15,236 bases of DNA from Paracoccaceae bacterium. Lineage in GTDB: Bacteria > Pseudomonadota > Alphaproteobacteria > Rhodobacterales > Rhodobacteraceae. How positions within the stretch are numbered: the stretch's first letter is position 1; each line of letters starts with the position of its first letter. Location: assembly GCA_003500165.1 (NCBI GenBank), contig DNSZ01000162.1, forward strand, positions 1 to 15,236, read 5' to 3'. This document shows, piece after piece, positions 7,447 through 13,353 of the stretch. A program made the position numbers and the translations under genes. The notes under the pieces are model-generated. The model did no database searches. It saw nothing but the letters and a program-made list of their open reading frames with translations, and was not told where the DNA came from.

Positions 7447-7689
7447 ATGTCCCACACGCCGCACGATCTGCACAAGGAGTTCCCCGACCACCAGGACACG
7501 ATCCGCGCGCTGAAGCAGTCGGACGCGCAATTCGCCAAGCTGGTCGCCGATTACGAGCGGGTGAACGACGAGGTGTTCAAGGCGGAAAGCCAGATCCAGC
7601 CGACCGAGGAACTGCACGAGCACGAGCTGAAGAAAGAGCGGATGGTGCTGAAAGACGCGATCTGGCGGCGCCTGCGCATGGCGGGTTGA
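7447..7689 (+). CDS. YdcH-family (DUF465) small helical protein
   Basis: This 80-aa protein matches the YdcH/DUF465 family (E. coli YdcH is about 74 aa), a short, charged helical-hairpin protein of unknown role common in proteobacteria. The pattern is visible: LHKEFPDHQDTIRALKQSD, then a DYERVNDEVFKAE helix and the closing segment ELKKERMVLKDAIWRRL. It has no membrane segment, no cysteine, and abundant Lys/Glu suited to a helical coiled-coil dimer. The start is decided by an unusually strong GAGGAGGAGGG (7428-7438) 8 nt before the ATG at 7447; the upstream in-frame ATG at 7414 precedes this site and is rejected. It stands alone between a candidate hairpin and the convergent msrB. Confidence 0.85.
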   Translation: MSHTPHDLHKEFPDHQDTIRALKQSDAQFAKLVADYERVNDEVFKAESQIQPTEELHEHELKKERMVLKDAIWRRLRMAG

Positions 7690-7700
7690 GGCGGCCAAGA

Positions 7701-7715
7701 GTCACGCTCAGTGAC
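7701..7715. terminator. Weak hairpin between convergent ydcH-like gene and msrB
   Basis: GTCAC (7701-7705) and GTGAC (7711-7715) form a 5-bp stem with a 5-nt loop in the 34-bp gap between two convergent stops. There is no clear T-tract, so a terminator role is tentative. Confidence 0.25.
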
Positions 7716-7723
7716 CGTTCGGA

Positions 7724-8134
7724 TTATTCGCCCGCCGCCGTGTCCTTTTCCTGAAAGGTCAGGGCGACGCCGTTGATGCAGTAACGCTGCCCGGTCGGTG
7801 GCGGCCCGTCGGGAAACACATGGCCCAGATGGGCGTGGCAGTCGGCGCAGTGAACCTCGGTCCGCCGCATGAACAGCGACCGATCCTGTTTGGTGCCGAT
7901 GGCGGCGTCGGCCACCGGCTGCCAGAAGGACGGCCAGCCGGTGCCCGAATCGAATTTCGCATCGGCATCGAACAGCGCCTTGCCGCAGCAGACGCAGGCG
8001 AAAATGCCCGGCCGCTTGGGGAAGTCGTCATGGGTGAAAGGTCGTTCGGTGGCGTGCTTGCGGGTGACCCTGTAGGCCATGTCCGACAGCTGGCCGCGCC
8101 ATTCGGCATCGGTTTTCTGGACTTTTGCGGGCAT
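7724..8134 (-). CDS. msrB: Peptide-methionine (R)-S-oxide reductase MsrB
   Basis: This 136-aa cytoplasmic repair enzyme reduces the R-epimer of methionine sulfoxide in proteins, using thioredoxin. It has the complete MsrB fold: a structural zinc site from C47, C50, C96 and C99, the GWPSF substrate pocket (66-70), the HLGHVFPDGP block (102-111), and the catalytic C119 in RYCINGVALTF. Length equals that of E. coli MsrB (137 aa). Position 65, where many MsrBs carry the resolving cysteine (SGCGWPSF), is threonine, so recycling may use another cysteine such as C49 or direct attack by the reductant. The ATG at 8134 has GGAAAGG 6 nt upstream; a GTG at 8152 in the same frame is less likely. It diverges from olsB. 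Confidence 0.95.
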   Translation of the reverse strand: MPAKVQKTDAEWRGQLSDMAYRVTRKHATERPFTHDDFPKRPGIFACVCCGKALFDADAKFDSGTGWPSFWQPVADAAIGTKQDRSLFMRRTEVHCADCHAHLGHVFPDGPPPTGQRYCINGVALTFQEKDTAAGE

Positions 8135-8185
8135 CCTGCGCCTTTCCGTCACGAATGGGTCATGGCGAACGCCTGTTCGAACGCT

Positions 8186-8213
8186 TATCTAGGCGCCATC
8201 GCGGCGGCGCCAA
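8186..8213 (-). promoter_or_regulatory. Candidate msrB promoter
   Basis: Read on the minus strand, TTGGCG (complement of 8208-8213) is followed after 16 nt by TAGATA (complement of 8186-8191). This would give a ~45-nt msrB leader. The perfect 8-bp palindrome GTTCGAAC at 8174-8181 lies just downstream, near the start point, and could be a regulator site. The -10 match is modest. Confidence 0.35.
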
Positions 8214-8241
8214 GCCCCGCGGGCGATGAACGGAGGGCGCG

Positions 8242-9006
8242 ATGCGGGCGGACAGCACCGGGCGCTATCGGGCGCGGATCGCCGAAACCGCCAAGGACGT
8301 GGCGGCGGCGCAGGCGCTGCGATTTCGCTGTTTCATCGATGGCCGCGGCGCGGCGCTGCGCGGCCGCGAGGATGGCCGCGATGCCGATGCCCACGACGCG
8401 CTGTGCCAGCATGTGCTGATCGAGGAGGCCCGCAGCGGCGCACTGGTTTGCTGTTTCCGGATGCTGCCGCTGGAGGACGGCCACGCCATCGACCAAAGCT
8501 ATGCCGCGCAGTATTACGAGCTTTCGCGGCTGGCGGCGTTCGATGGCAGGATGGTCGAGATGGGGCGGTTCTGCATCGATCCCGGCTGGCGCGACCCCGA
8601 TATCCTGCGCGTCGCCTGGGCGGCGATGACGCGCTATGTCGATACCCATGGGGTCGAGATGCTGTTCGGCTGCTCGTCCTTCTCCGGGACCGATGCCGAG
8701 GCCTATCTGGACGCGTTCGCGCTGCTCAAGGACCGGCATCTGGCGCCGAAACGCTGGCTGCCGCGGGTCAAGGCGCCGCGCGTCTTCCGCTTTGCCCGGC
8801 AGTTGCGGTTGCGCAAACCCGATCTCCGCGCCGCGATGCAGGGCATGCCGCCCCTTCTGCGCAGCTATCTGGCGATGGGCGGCTGGGTGTCGGACCATGC
8901 CGTGGTCGACCGCGACCTCAACACCATGCATGTCTTTACCGGCCTCGAAATCCGCGCCATGCCAGTGGCCCGGAAACGTCTGTTGCGGGCGGCGGCGGCG
9001 GGATAG
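8242..9006 (+). CDS. olsB: L-ornithine N-alpha-acyltransferase OlsB (ornithine lipid synthesis)
   Basis: This 254-aa GNAT-fold enzyme transfers a 3-hydroxyacyl group from acyl-carrier protein to the alpha-amino group of ornithine, the first step to ornithine lipids, phosphorus-free membrane lipids common in alphaproteobacteria. Recognition rests on the RFRCFIDG segment near residue 30, the central EMGRFCIDPGWRDPDILRVAW-like core (about 111-131), and the LFGCSSFSGTDAEAY block (about 146-160), all typical of OlsB and related hemolysin-type acyltransferases. A GGAGGG Shine-Dalgarno (8232-8237) lies 4 nt before the ATG at 8242. In many relatives olsA, the second acyltransferase, follows directly; here the next gene is ccrM on the opposite strand, so olsA must be elsewhere or its job is done by another enzyme. 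Confidence 0.88.
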   Translation: MRADSTGRYRARIAETAKDVAAAQALRFRCFIDGRGAALRGREDGRDADAHDALCQHVLIEEARSGALVCCFRMLPLEDGHAIDQSYAAQYYELSRLAAFDGRMVEMGRFCIDPGWRDPDILRVAWAAMTRYVDTHGVEMLFGCSSFSGTDAEAYLDAFALLKDRHLAPKRWLPRVKAPRVFRFARQLRLRKPDLRAAMQGMPPLLRSYLAMGGWVSDHAVVDRDLNTMHVFTGLEIRAMPVARKRLLRAAAAG

Positions 9007-9009
9007 GGG

Positions 9010-9029
9010 GCGGCAGCGGGCGTTGCCGC
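9010..9029. terminator. Candidate hairpin between convergent olsB and ccrM
   Basis: GCGGCA (9010-9015) pairs perfectly with TGCCGC (9024-9029) across an 8-nt loop, 4 nt after the olsB stop. The 51-bp gap separates two convergent genes. No T-run follows on either strand, so this is a weak terminator call. Confidence 0.3.
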
Positions 9030-9057
9030 AAAGCGTCGCACGCCTTCCGCCCTCGTA

Positions 9058-10149
9058 TCAGCCGCCTGCCATCCCGGCCCGGACCTGCTGGCGCAGCCAG
9101 TCGATGGGCACCCGCTTGCCGTCCTTGCGGAAATGCCAATAGGTCCAGCCGTTGCAGCTGGGCGCGCCTTCCAGCGCCGCGCCCACCTTGTGGATCGAGC
9201 CCTTGACATCGGCCGCGATCAGCGTGCCGTCGGCGCGCACCCGGGCGGTGTGGCCGCGCGGGCCTTCCAGCACGGCGCCGGGCGCCAGCAGGCCGCGCTC
9301 GACAAGCTGGCCGAACGGCACACGCGGTTCGGCGCGCCGCGCGGCGGTGACTTCGCGCACGTCACGGCCCCAGGGCCGCAGGGCGGCGATCCGGGTGGCG
9401 GCGGCCTCGCGATAGCGCGCTTCGCGCTCGATCCCGATGAAGTCGCGCCCCAGCCGCTTGGCCACGGCGCCAGTGGTGCCGGTGCCGAAGAACGGGTCGA
9501 GCACCAGATCGCCGGGCCTTGTGCTGATCACCATGATCCGGTGCAACAGCGCCTCGGGCTTTTGGGTCGCGTGCAGCTTGGCGCCATTGGCATCCTTCAA
9601 CCGTTCCGCGCCGGTGCAGATCGGGATCACCCAGTCCGAGCGCATCTGCACATCCTCGTTCAGCGCCTTCGCCGCATCGTAGTTGAAGGTGTATTTCGCG
9701 CCCTCGCGCGACGCCGCCCAGATCAGCGTTTCATGCGCGTTGGTCAGCCGCCGGCCGCGAAAGTTCGGCATCGGGTTGGCCTTGCGCCAGACCACATCGT
9801 TCAGAACCCAGAACCCGCCATCCTGCAGCGCCGCCCCCAGCCGATAGATGTTGTGGTAGGAGCCGATGACCCAGATCGCCCCGTCTGGTTTCAGCACCCG
9901 CCTTGCCTCGGCCAGCCAGGCACGGCTGAAGGCGTCATAGGCGGCCATGCTGTCGAACCGGTCCCAGGCGTCGGTCACCCCGGCAACGCGGGAATTGTCC
10001 GGCCGGTGCAGATCGCCGCGCAGTTGCAGATTGTAGGGCGGATCGGCAAAGACCAGATCGACACAGGCGTCGGGCAGGCCCGCCATGGTTTCGATGCAAT
10101 CCCCGTCGAGGATCGCGTTGCGGGGCAGGGCGGCGGTGTTCCTGGGCAT
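9058..10149 (-). CDS. ccrM: CcrM-type cell-cycle-regulated DNA (adenine-N6) methyltransferase, GANTC-specific
   Basis: This 363-aa enzyme methylates the adenine in GANTC after replication and helps time the alphaproteobacterial cell cycle. It is a beta-class methyltransferase: the catalytic DPPY motif (36-39) precedes the S-adenosylmethionine site DPFFGTGTTG (218-227). It carries the CcrM-specific C-terminal DNA-recognition domain (about 275-363, with SIHKVGA and SCNGWTYWHF) that stand-alone restriction methylases lack. Length matches Caulobacter CcrM (358 aa), and similarity is evident along the whole protein. Two starts are possible, ATG at 10149 and an in-frame GTG at 10188. The ATG is preferred because it begins close to the conserved fold and a promoter-like TTGACC lies at a spacing that suits it. 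No partner restriction gene is present. It follows rnhB by 71 nt, with four GANTC sites around the start. Confidence 0.93.
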   Translation of the reverse strand: MPRNTAALPRNAILDGDCIETMAGLPDACVDLVFADPPYNLQLRGDLHRPDNSRVAGVTDAWDRFDSMAAYDAFSRAWLAEARRVLKPDGAIWVIGSYHNIYRLGAALQDGGFWVLNDVVWRKANPMPNFRGRRLTNAHETLIWAASREGAKYTFNYDAAKALNEDVQMRSDWVIPICTGAERLKDANGAKLHATQKPEALLHRIMVISTRPGDLVLDPFFGTGTTGAVAKRLGRDFIGIEREARYREAAATRIAALRPWGRDVREVTAARRAEPRVPFGQLVERGLLAPGAVLEGPRGHTARVRADGTLIAADVKGSIHKVGAALEGAPSCNGWTYWHFRKDGKRVPIDWLRQQVRAGMAGG

Positions 10150-10169
10150 CGAGGCGACCCGTTGCAGGT

Positions 10170-10241
10170 GATTCGCCCCTTTCTGCACAGCCGCCGAATC
10201 GCGGTCAATTTATTTGTGAATCAGTGTGTTACTAGGGATTC
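10170..10241 (-). promoter_or_regulatory. ccrM promoter region with four GANTC methylation sites
   Basis: GANTC sites occur at 10170-10174, 10196-10200, 10218-10222 and 10237-10241. On the minus strand TTGACC (complement of 10203-10208) is followed after 17 nt by CAGAAA (complement of 10180-10185), a candidate promoter. The second GANTC would lie in its spacer and the first near the transcription start. In Caulobacter, GANTC methylation state near the ccrM promoter modulates its transcription, so the same logic is likely here. The site cluster is certain; the exact hexamers are tentative. Confidence 0.55.
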
Positions 10242-10805
10242 CTGACACAAGATATGGTATATGGGGCGAAAGCTGCGGCGGTGATGCGGGGTCACTCCCA
10301 GACGCGCCAGCGCATCGCGATGGGCGCGCGTGCCATAGCCCGCATTGGCCGCCCAGCCAAAGCCCGGCCAGCGCGTGTCGAGCCGCGCCATGATCCGGTC
10401 GCGCGCGACCTTGGCCAGGATCGATGCGGCGGCGATCTGCGGCACGCTGGCGTCGCCGCCGACGATCGCCTCGGCCGGGCATGGCAGGGCGCCGGGCAAG
10501 GCGTTGCCGTCGATCAGCACCCGGTCGGGCACGACCCCCAGCGCGGCAACGGCACGGCGCATCGCCAGATGGGTCGCCTCGCGGATGTTGATCCTGTCGA
10601 TCTCGGCCACGCTGGCCGCACCCAGCGCCCAGATCGCCCGGCCCCGCAATGCGGCATCCAGGCGGCGGCGCTCCGCCGCGCTCAGCTTCTTCGAATCGTC
10701 CAGGCCCGGCGGCGCCCAGCCGTCGGGCAGGATCACCGCCGCCGCCAGAACGGGCCCCGCCAGCGGGCCGCGCCCGGCCTCGTCGACGCCGGCAATCTCA
10801 GCCAT
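10221..10805 (-). CDS. rnhB: Ribonuclease HII
   Basis: This 194-aa cytoplasmic enzyme cleaves RNA in RNA-DNA hybrids and starts removal of single ribonucleotides misincorporated in DNA. The acidic catalytic residues are in place: D8 and E9 in GVDEAGRGPLAGP, D99 in LIDGN, and D118 in GGDASVPQ. The conserved DDSKKLS (36-42), AASILAKVARDR (126-137) and HHRRSF near the C-terminus confirm RNase HII rather than HI or HIII. Length is normal. The ATG at 10805 lies inside the end of the anbu gene (8-nt overlap), so rnhB is probably translated by ribosomes finishing anbu. The C-terminal tail after RSFRPI is unlike the usual ending and overlaps two GANTC sites of the ccrM control region. Confidence 0.96.
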   Translation of the reverse strand: MAEIAGVDEAGRGPLAGPVLAAAVILPDGWAPPGLDDSKKLSAAERRRLDAALRGRAIWALGAASVAEIDRINIREATHLAMRRAVAALGVVPDRVLIDGNALPGALPCPAEAIVGGDASVPQIAAASILAKVARDRIMARLDTRWPGFGWAANAGYGTRAHRDALARLGVTPHHRRSFRPIYHILCQESLVTH

Positions 10806-11532
10806 GCAGGTCGAATGGCGGCAGGCTGGCGAAGGCGCGGCGCAGTGCCTCGCCCCAGCCTTCGGAAAGCTCGGCGAAATAGGCGTTGCCCGGGCCTATC
10901 CGGCGCTCCACGCCGACGCGATAGCTGTCGGCCTCGTAGACCTGAAAGTCGAGCGGCAGGCCGACCGACAGATTGGCCTTGATCGTCGAATCGAACGACA
11001 CCAGCAGCAGCTTGACCGCATCGGCGAAATCCATGGCCGGGTCGAAGGCCCGGACCAGGATCGGCCGGCCGTATTTGGTTTCGCCGATCTGAAAGAAGGG
11101 CGTGTCCTGCGACGCCTCGATGAAATTGCCTTCGGGATAGATCAGGAACAGGCGGGGCGGGCCCGGCGCCACCTGCCCGCCGACGATCAGTGTGGCGTTG
11201 AAGGATTCGGCCTTCTGCCCGGCGGTGCCGTGCACCGCGATCACCTCGCGCAGCGTCGCGCCGACCAAAGCGGCGATCTGATACATCGATGGCTGATCCA
11301 GGATCGACGGGTTGCGCTCCCCCATCGCCTTGGAACGCTCCTCGAGCAGGCTGATGACGGCCTGGGTGGTGGCAAGGTTGCCCGCGCTCAGGATGGTGAC
11401 GAAGCGCTCCGCCGGCACCACCCAGCTGTGCATCTTGCGAAAGGTCGAGACGTTGTCGACGCCCGCATTGGTGCGGGTGTCGGCCATGAAGACAAGCCCC
11501 CGATCGAGCCGCAGGCCAACGCAATAGGTCAT
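10798..11532 (-). CDS. Anbu proteasome-like Ntn-hydrolase (proteasome-type protease)
   Basis: This 244-aa protein is a bacterial homologue of proteasome beta subunits called Anbu (ancestral beta subunit). Family members assemble into open ring-like complexes. The second residue is Thr (MTYCVGL), so removal of Met by methionine aminopeptidase exposes the N-terminal nucleophile without a propeptide. In mature numbering, D17 (ADTRTNAG) and K32 (FRKMHSW) take the places of the proteasome Asp17/Lys33 pair. SAGNLATTQ (about 49-57) fits the Ntn core. No ATPase regulator gene (Mpa/HslU type) lies nearby. It is the fourth gene of a cluster with ATP-grasp, alpha-E and transglutaminase proteins, a known conserved association of unresolved function. 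Its ATG overlaps the stop of a 23-codon ORF (ATGA), and its stop lies within rnhB. Confidence 0.93.
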   Translation of the reverse strand: MTYCVGLRLDRGLVFMADTRTNAGVDNVSTFRKMHSWVVPAERFVTILSAGNLATTQAVISLLEERSKAMGERNPSILDQPSMYQIAALVGATLREVIAVHGTAGQKAESFNATLIVGGQVAPGPPRLFLIYPEGNFIEASQDTPFFQIGETKYGRPILVRAFDPAMDFADAVKLLLVSFDSTIKANLSVGLPLDFQVYEADSYRVGVERRIGPGNAYFAELSEGWGEALRRAFASLPPFDLHG

Positions 11533-11600
11533 CGGCGCCCCCGGCCCTGGGCGGCCGACATCGCCCGCAGGGCGGAGGAGGCCGCGCGTGCCGTTCTCAT
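11529..11600 (-). CDS. Possible 23-residue coupling ORF between transglutaminase and anbu
   Basis: An ATG at 11600 overlaps the transglutaminase TGA (ATGA), and the frame then runs 23 codons to a TGA at 11531-11529 that overlaps the anbu ATG, again as ATGA. The peptide starts MRTARAASSALRAM and ends in an Arg-rich tail. It exactly fills the 64-nt gap. It could be a leader that hands ribosomes from one gene to the next, since anbu has only a weak GGGGG ribosome binding site. In this GC-rich DNA open frames are common by chance, so coding is unproven. Confidence 0.3.
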   Translation of the reverse strand: MRTARAASSALRAMSAAQGRGRR

Positions 11601-12397
11601 TGCTGCGCCACCTCGATGTCGACGGACAGCGTCTCGCCGCCGGCACCGCCAAAGCGCAGCCCGCGGATCGGCGCCGCCTCGGCATAGTCGAGCCCGGTGG
11701 CAACCCGGACATAGCGGGCGTCGGGCGACACCCCGTTGGAAATGTCGAACCCGACCCAGCCGATATCGGGCACCCAGGCTTCGGCCCAGCCATGACTGGC
11801 GGGGTGGCGGGTCTGGCCGTCGGTGAACAGATAGCCCGAGACATAGCGCGCCGGCATCCCCATGAGGCGCGCGCACGCGATGAAGGCATGGGCATGATCC
11901 TGGCAGACACCCGCGCCCTGGGCGAGCGCCTCCTCCGCCGTCGTTCCCGCCCCGGTCACACCGGTTTCATAGGCCATCGCATCAAGCAAGGCTGCCGACA
12001 GCGCATGCAGCCGCGGGATCGGCGCGTCCGTCGCAACGGCGCGCGCCAGCTTGCGCAGGCCCGGCCCGGGCCGCGTCAGCGGCGTCTCGCGCTCGAAATA
12101 CCACAGCGGCGCAAAGCCGGCATGGCGGCCGATCACGCCGGCCCGATCCTCGGTCGCGACGGCGCCCGAGCAGGTCACGGTGATGGCGTGGCCGGGCCCC
12201 TCGAAGCCGATCAGCATGACGCGGTTGTGGTGCTGATCCTCGAAATCCAGCTCGTGGCGCCCGCCATCGACCGAGACCGACCAGCCCAGCACCTGCTGGC
12301 CATGCCCGGTTTTCGGCGTCAGCCGCAATTCCTGCAGGCCGCCGGCGACCGGGTCGTCCCAGGCATAGCGGGTGCGGTGGCGGATCGTCAGGCGCAT
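11597..12397 (-). CDS. Transglutaminase-like cysteine peptidase family protein (Anbu cluster)
   Basis: This 266-aa protein has an N-terminal bacterial transglutaminase-associated beta domain (about 1-85, starting MRLTIRHRTRYAWDDPV) and a papain-like transglutaminase core. The catalytic triad is complete: C165 in GAGVCQDHAH, H202 in SHGWAEAW and D218 in VGFDISNG. Enzymes of this fold hydrolyse or form amide and isopeptide bonds; which reaction occurs here is not known. No signal peptide is seen, so it acts in the cytoplasm, as the ATP-grasp partner must. The ATG at 12397 follows the alpha-E stop by 10 nt with a GGGGG-type Shine-Dalgarno in that gap. Its stop overlaps the start of a 23-codon ORF leading into anbu. 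The same protein type is a regular neighbour of Anbu genes. Confidence 0.92.
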   Translation of the reverse strand: MRLTIRHRTRYAWDDPVAGGLQELRLTPKTGHGQQVLGWSVSVDGGRHELDFEDQHHNRVMLIGFEGPGHAITVTCSGAVATEDRAGVIGRHAGFAPLWYFERETPLTRPGPGLRKLARAVATDAPIPRLHALSAALLDAMAYETGVTGAGTTAEEALAQGAGVCQDHAHAFIACARLMGMPARYVSGYLFTDGQTRHPASHGWAEAWVPDIGWVGFDISNGVSPDARYVRVATGLDYAEAAPIRGLRFGGAGGETLSVDIEVAQQ

Positions 12398-12407
12398 CGC
12401 ACCCCCT

Positions 12408-13349
12408 TCAGGCAAAGAAGCGATAATCGGTTTCGATCTGGCGCGCCAGCGCGCCCAGATCGGCCAGGAAGGACAGGATGAACTCGTGCAGGCCCTCCTC
12501 GAACACCTCGTCGACCGTATGGCCAACCAGCCGCGCCTGCAGCGCGTCGGCCATCGCCTGGCTGTCGGTCGCGGCGCCATAGTCCTGCGCGATATAGCCC
12601 AGATTGGCGGCGACCTTGCCGGTGCAGAAGGCCAGCGACCGCGGCATGCAGGCGTCGAGCAACAGGAACTCGGCAATGCCCCGCGGCGTGATCTCGGCCC
12701 CCTTGTGCCAACGGAAGGCGCGATAGCCGCCGGCCGAGCGCAGGATCGTCTCCCATTGCACGTTGTCGACGGCCGAGCCGACCTGGGCGATCGACGGCAG
12801 CAGGACGTAGTATTTTACATCGACGATCCGCGCCGTCGAATCCGCCCGTTCGATGAAGGTGCCGATGCGGGTGAAGTTGAACATGTCGTTGCGCAGCATC
12901 GAGCCGTGCAACGCACCGCGGACCAGGGCGCATTGCTGGCGGATCAGCGCCAGCACGCCGGGCAGGTCGCGTTCTTTCACGGGGCGGGCCAGCGCGGCCT
13001 GCACGGTCAGCCAGGAATCGTTCACCGCCTCCCAGACCTCGCGCGACAGCGCGGTGCGCACATCGCGGGCATTGTCGCGGGCGGCCTTCAGCGCCGAGCG
13101 CACAGAGGACGGGTTCGTCGCCTCGCGCAGCAGGAAATCGATCACCGCCGGGGCCTCGAACCGCTCGTGCCGGGCGAGGAAGGCAGCACGGGCGGCGGCG
13201 GTGTCGATGACGCTTGCCCATTCGCCCTGGGTGTCGCCGGGCCGTGTCAACGCGATGCGAAAGCCCGTCTCGACCAGCCGCGCGGTGTTCTCCGCCCGCT
13301 CGAGGTGGCGGAACATCCAGGTCAACCCGCCCGCGGTGCGGCCCAGCAT
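12408..13349 (-). CDS. Alpha-E domain protein (DUF403 family)
   Basis: This 313-aa, largely helical protein belongs to the alpha-E family (Pfam PF04168), which is nearly always encoded beside circularly permuted ATP-grasp proteins and often transglutaminases. Its biochemical role is unknown; a part in ATP-grasp-driven peptide or amide synthesis has been proposed from gene association. The family's repeated motif is visible twice, LERAENTAR at 16-24 and IERADSTAR at 166-174, showing an internal duplication about 150 residues apart. The region with RWHKGAEITP and a conserved FLLLDACMPRSL helix lies in the second half. There are no membrane segments. The ATG at 13349 is 4 nt after the ATP-grasp stop, so the two are almost certainly co-translated. 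Confidence 0.92.
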   Translation of the reverse strand: MLGRTAGGLTWMFRHLERAENTARLVETGFRIALTRPGDTQGEWASVIDTAAARAAFLARHERFEAPAVIDFLLREATNPSSVRSALKAARDNARDVRTALSREVWEAVNDSWLTVQAALARPVKERDLPGVLALIRQQCALVRGALHGSMLRNDMFNFTRIGTFIERADSTARIVDVKYYVLLPSIAQVGSAVDNVQWETILRSAGGYRAFRWHKGAEITPRGIAEFLLLDACMPRSLAFCTGKVAANLGYIAQDYGAATDSQAMADALQARLVGHTVDEVFEEGLHEFILSFLADLGALARQIETDYRFFA

Positions 13350-13353
13350 CGCG

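Noticed and set aside
10345..11826. 493-aa plus-strand open frame opposite anbu and rnhB
   Set aside because: It has low-complexity Arg/Ala/Pro-rich sequence with no conserved motif, and the opposite strand carries intact rnhB and Anbu active-site motifs.
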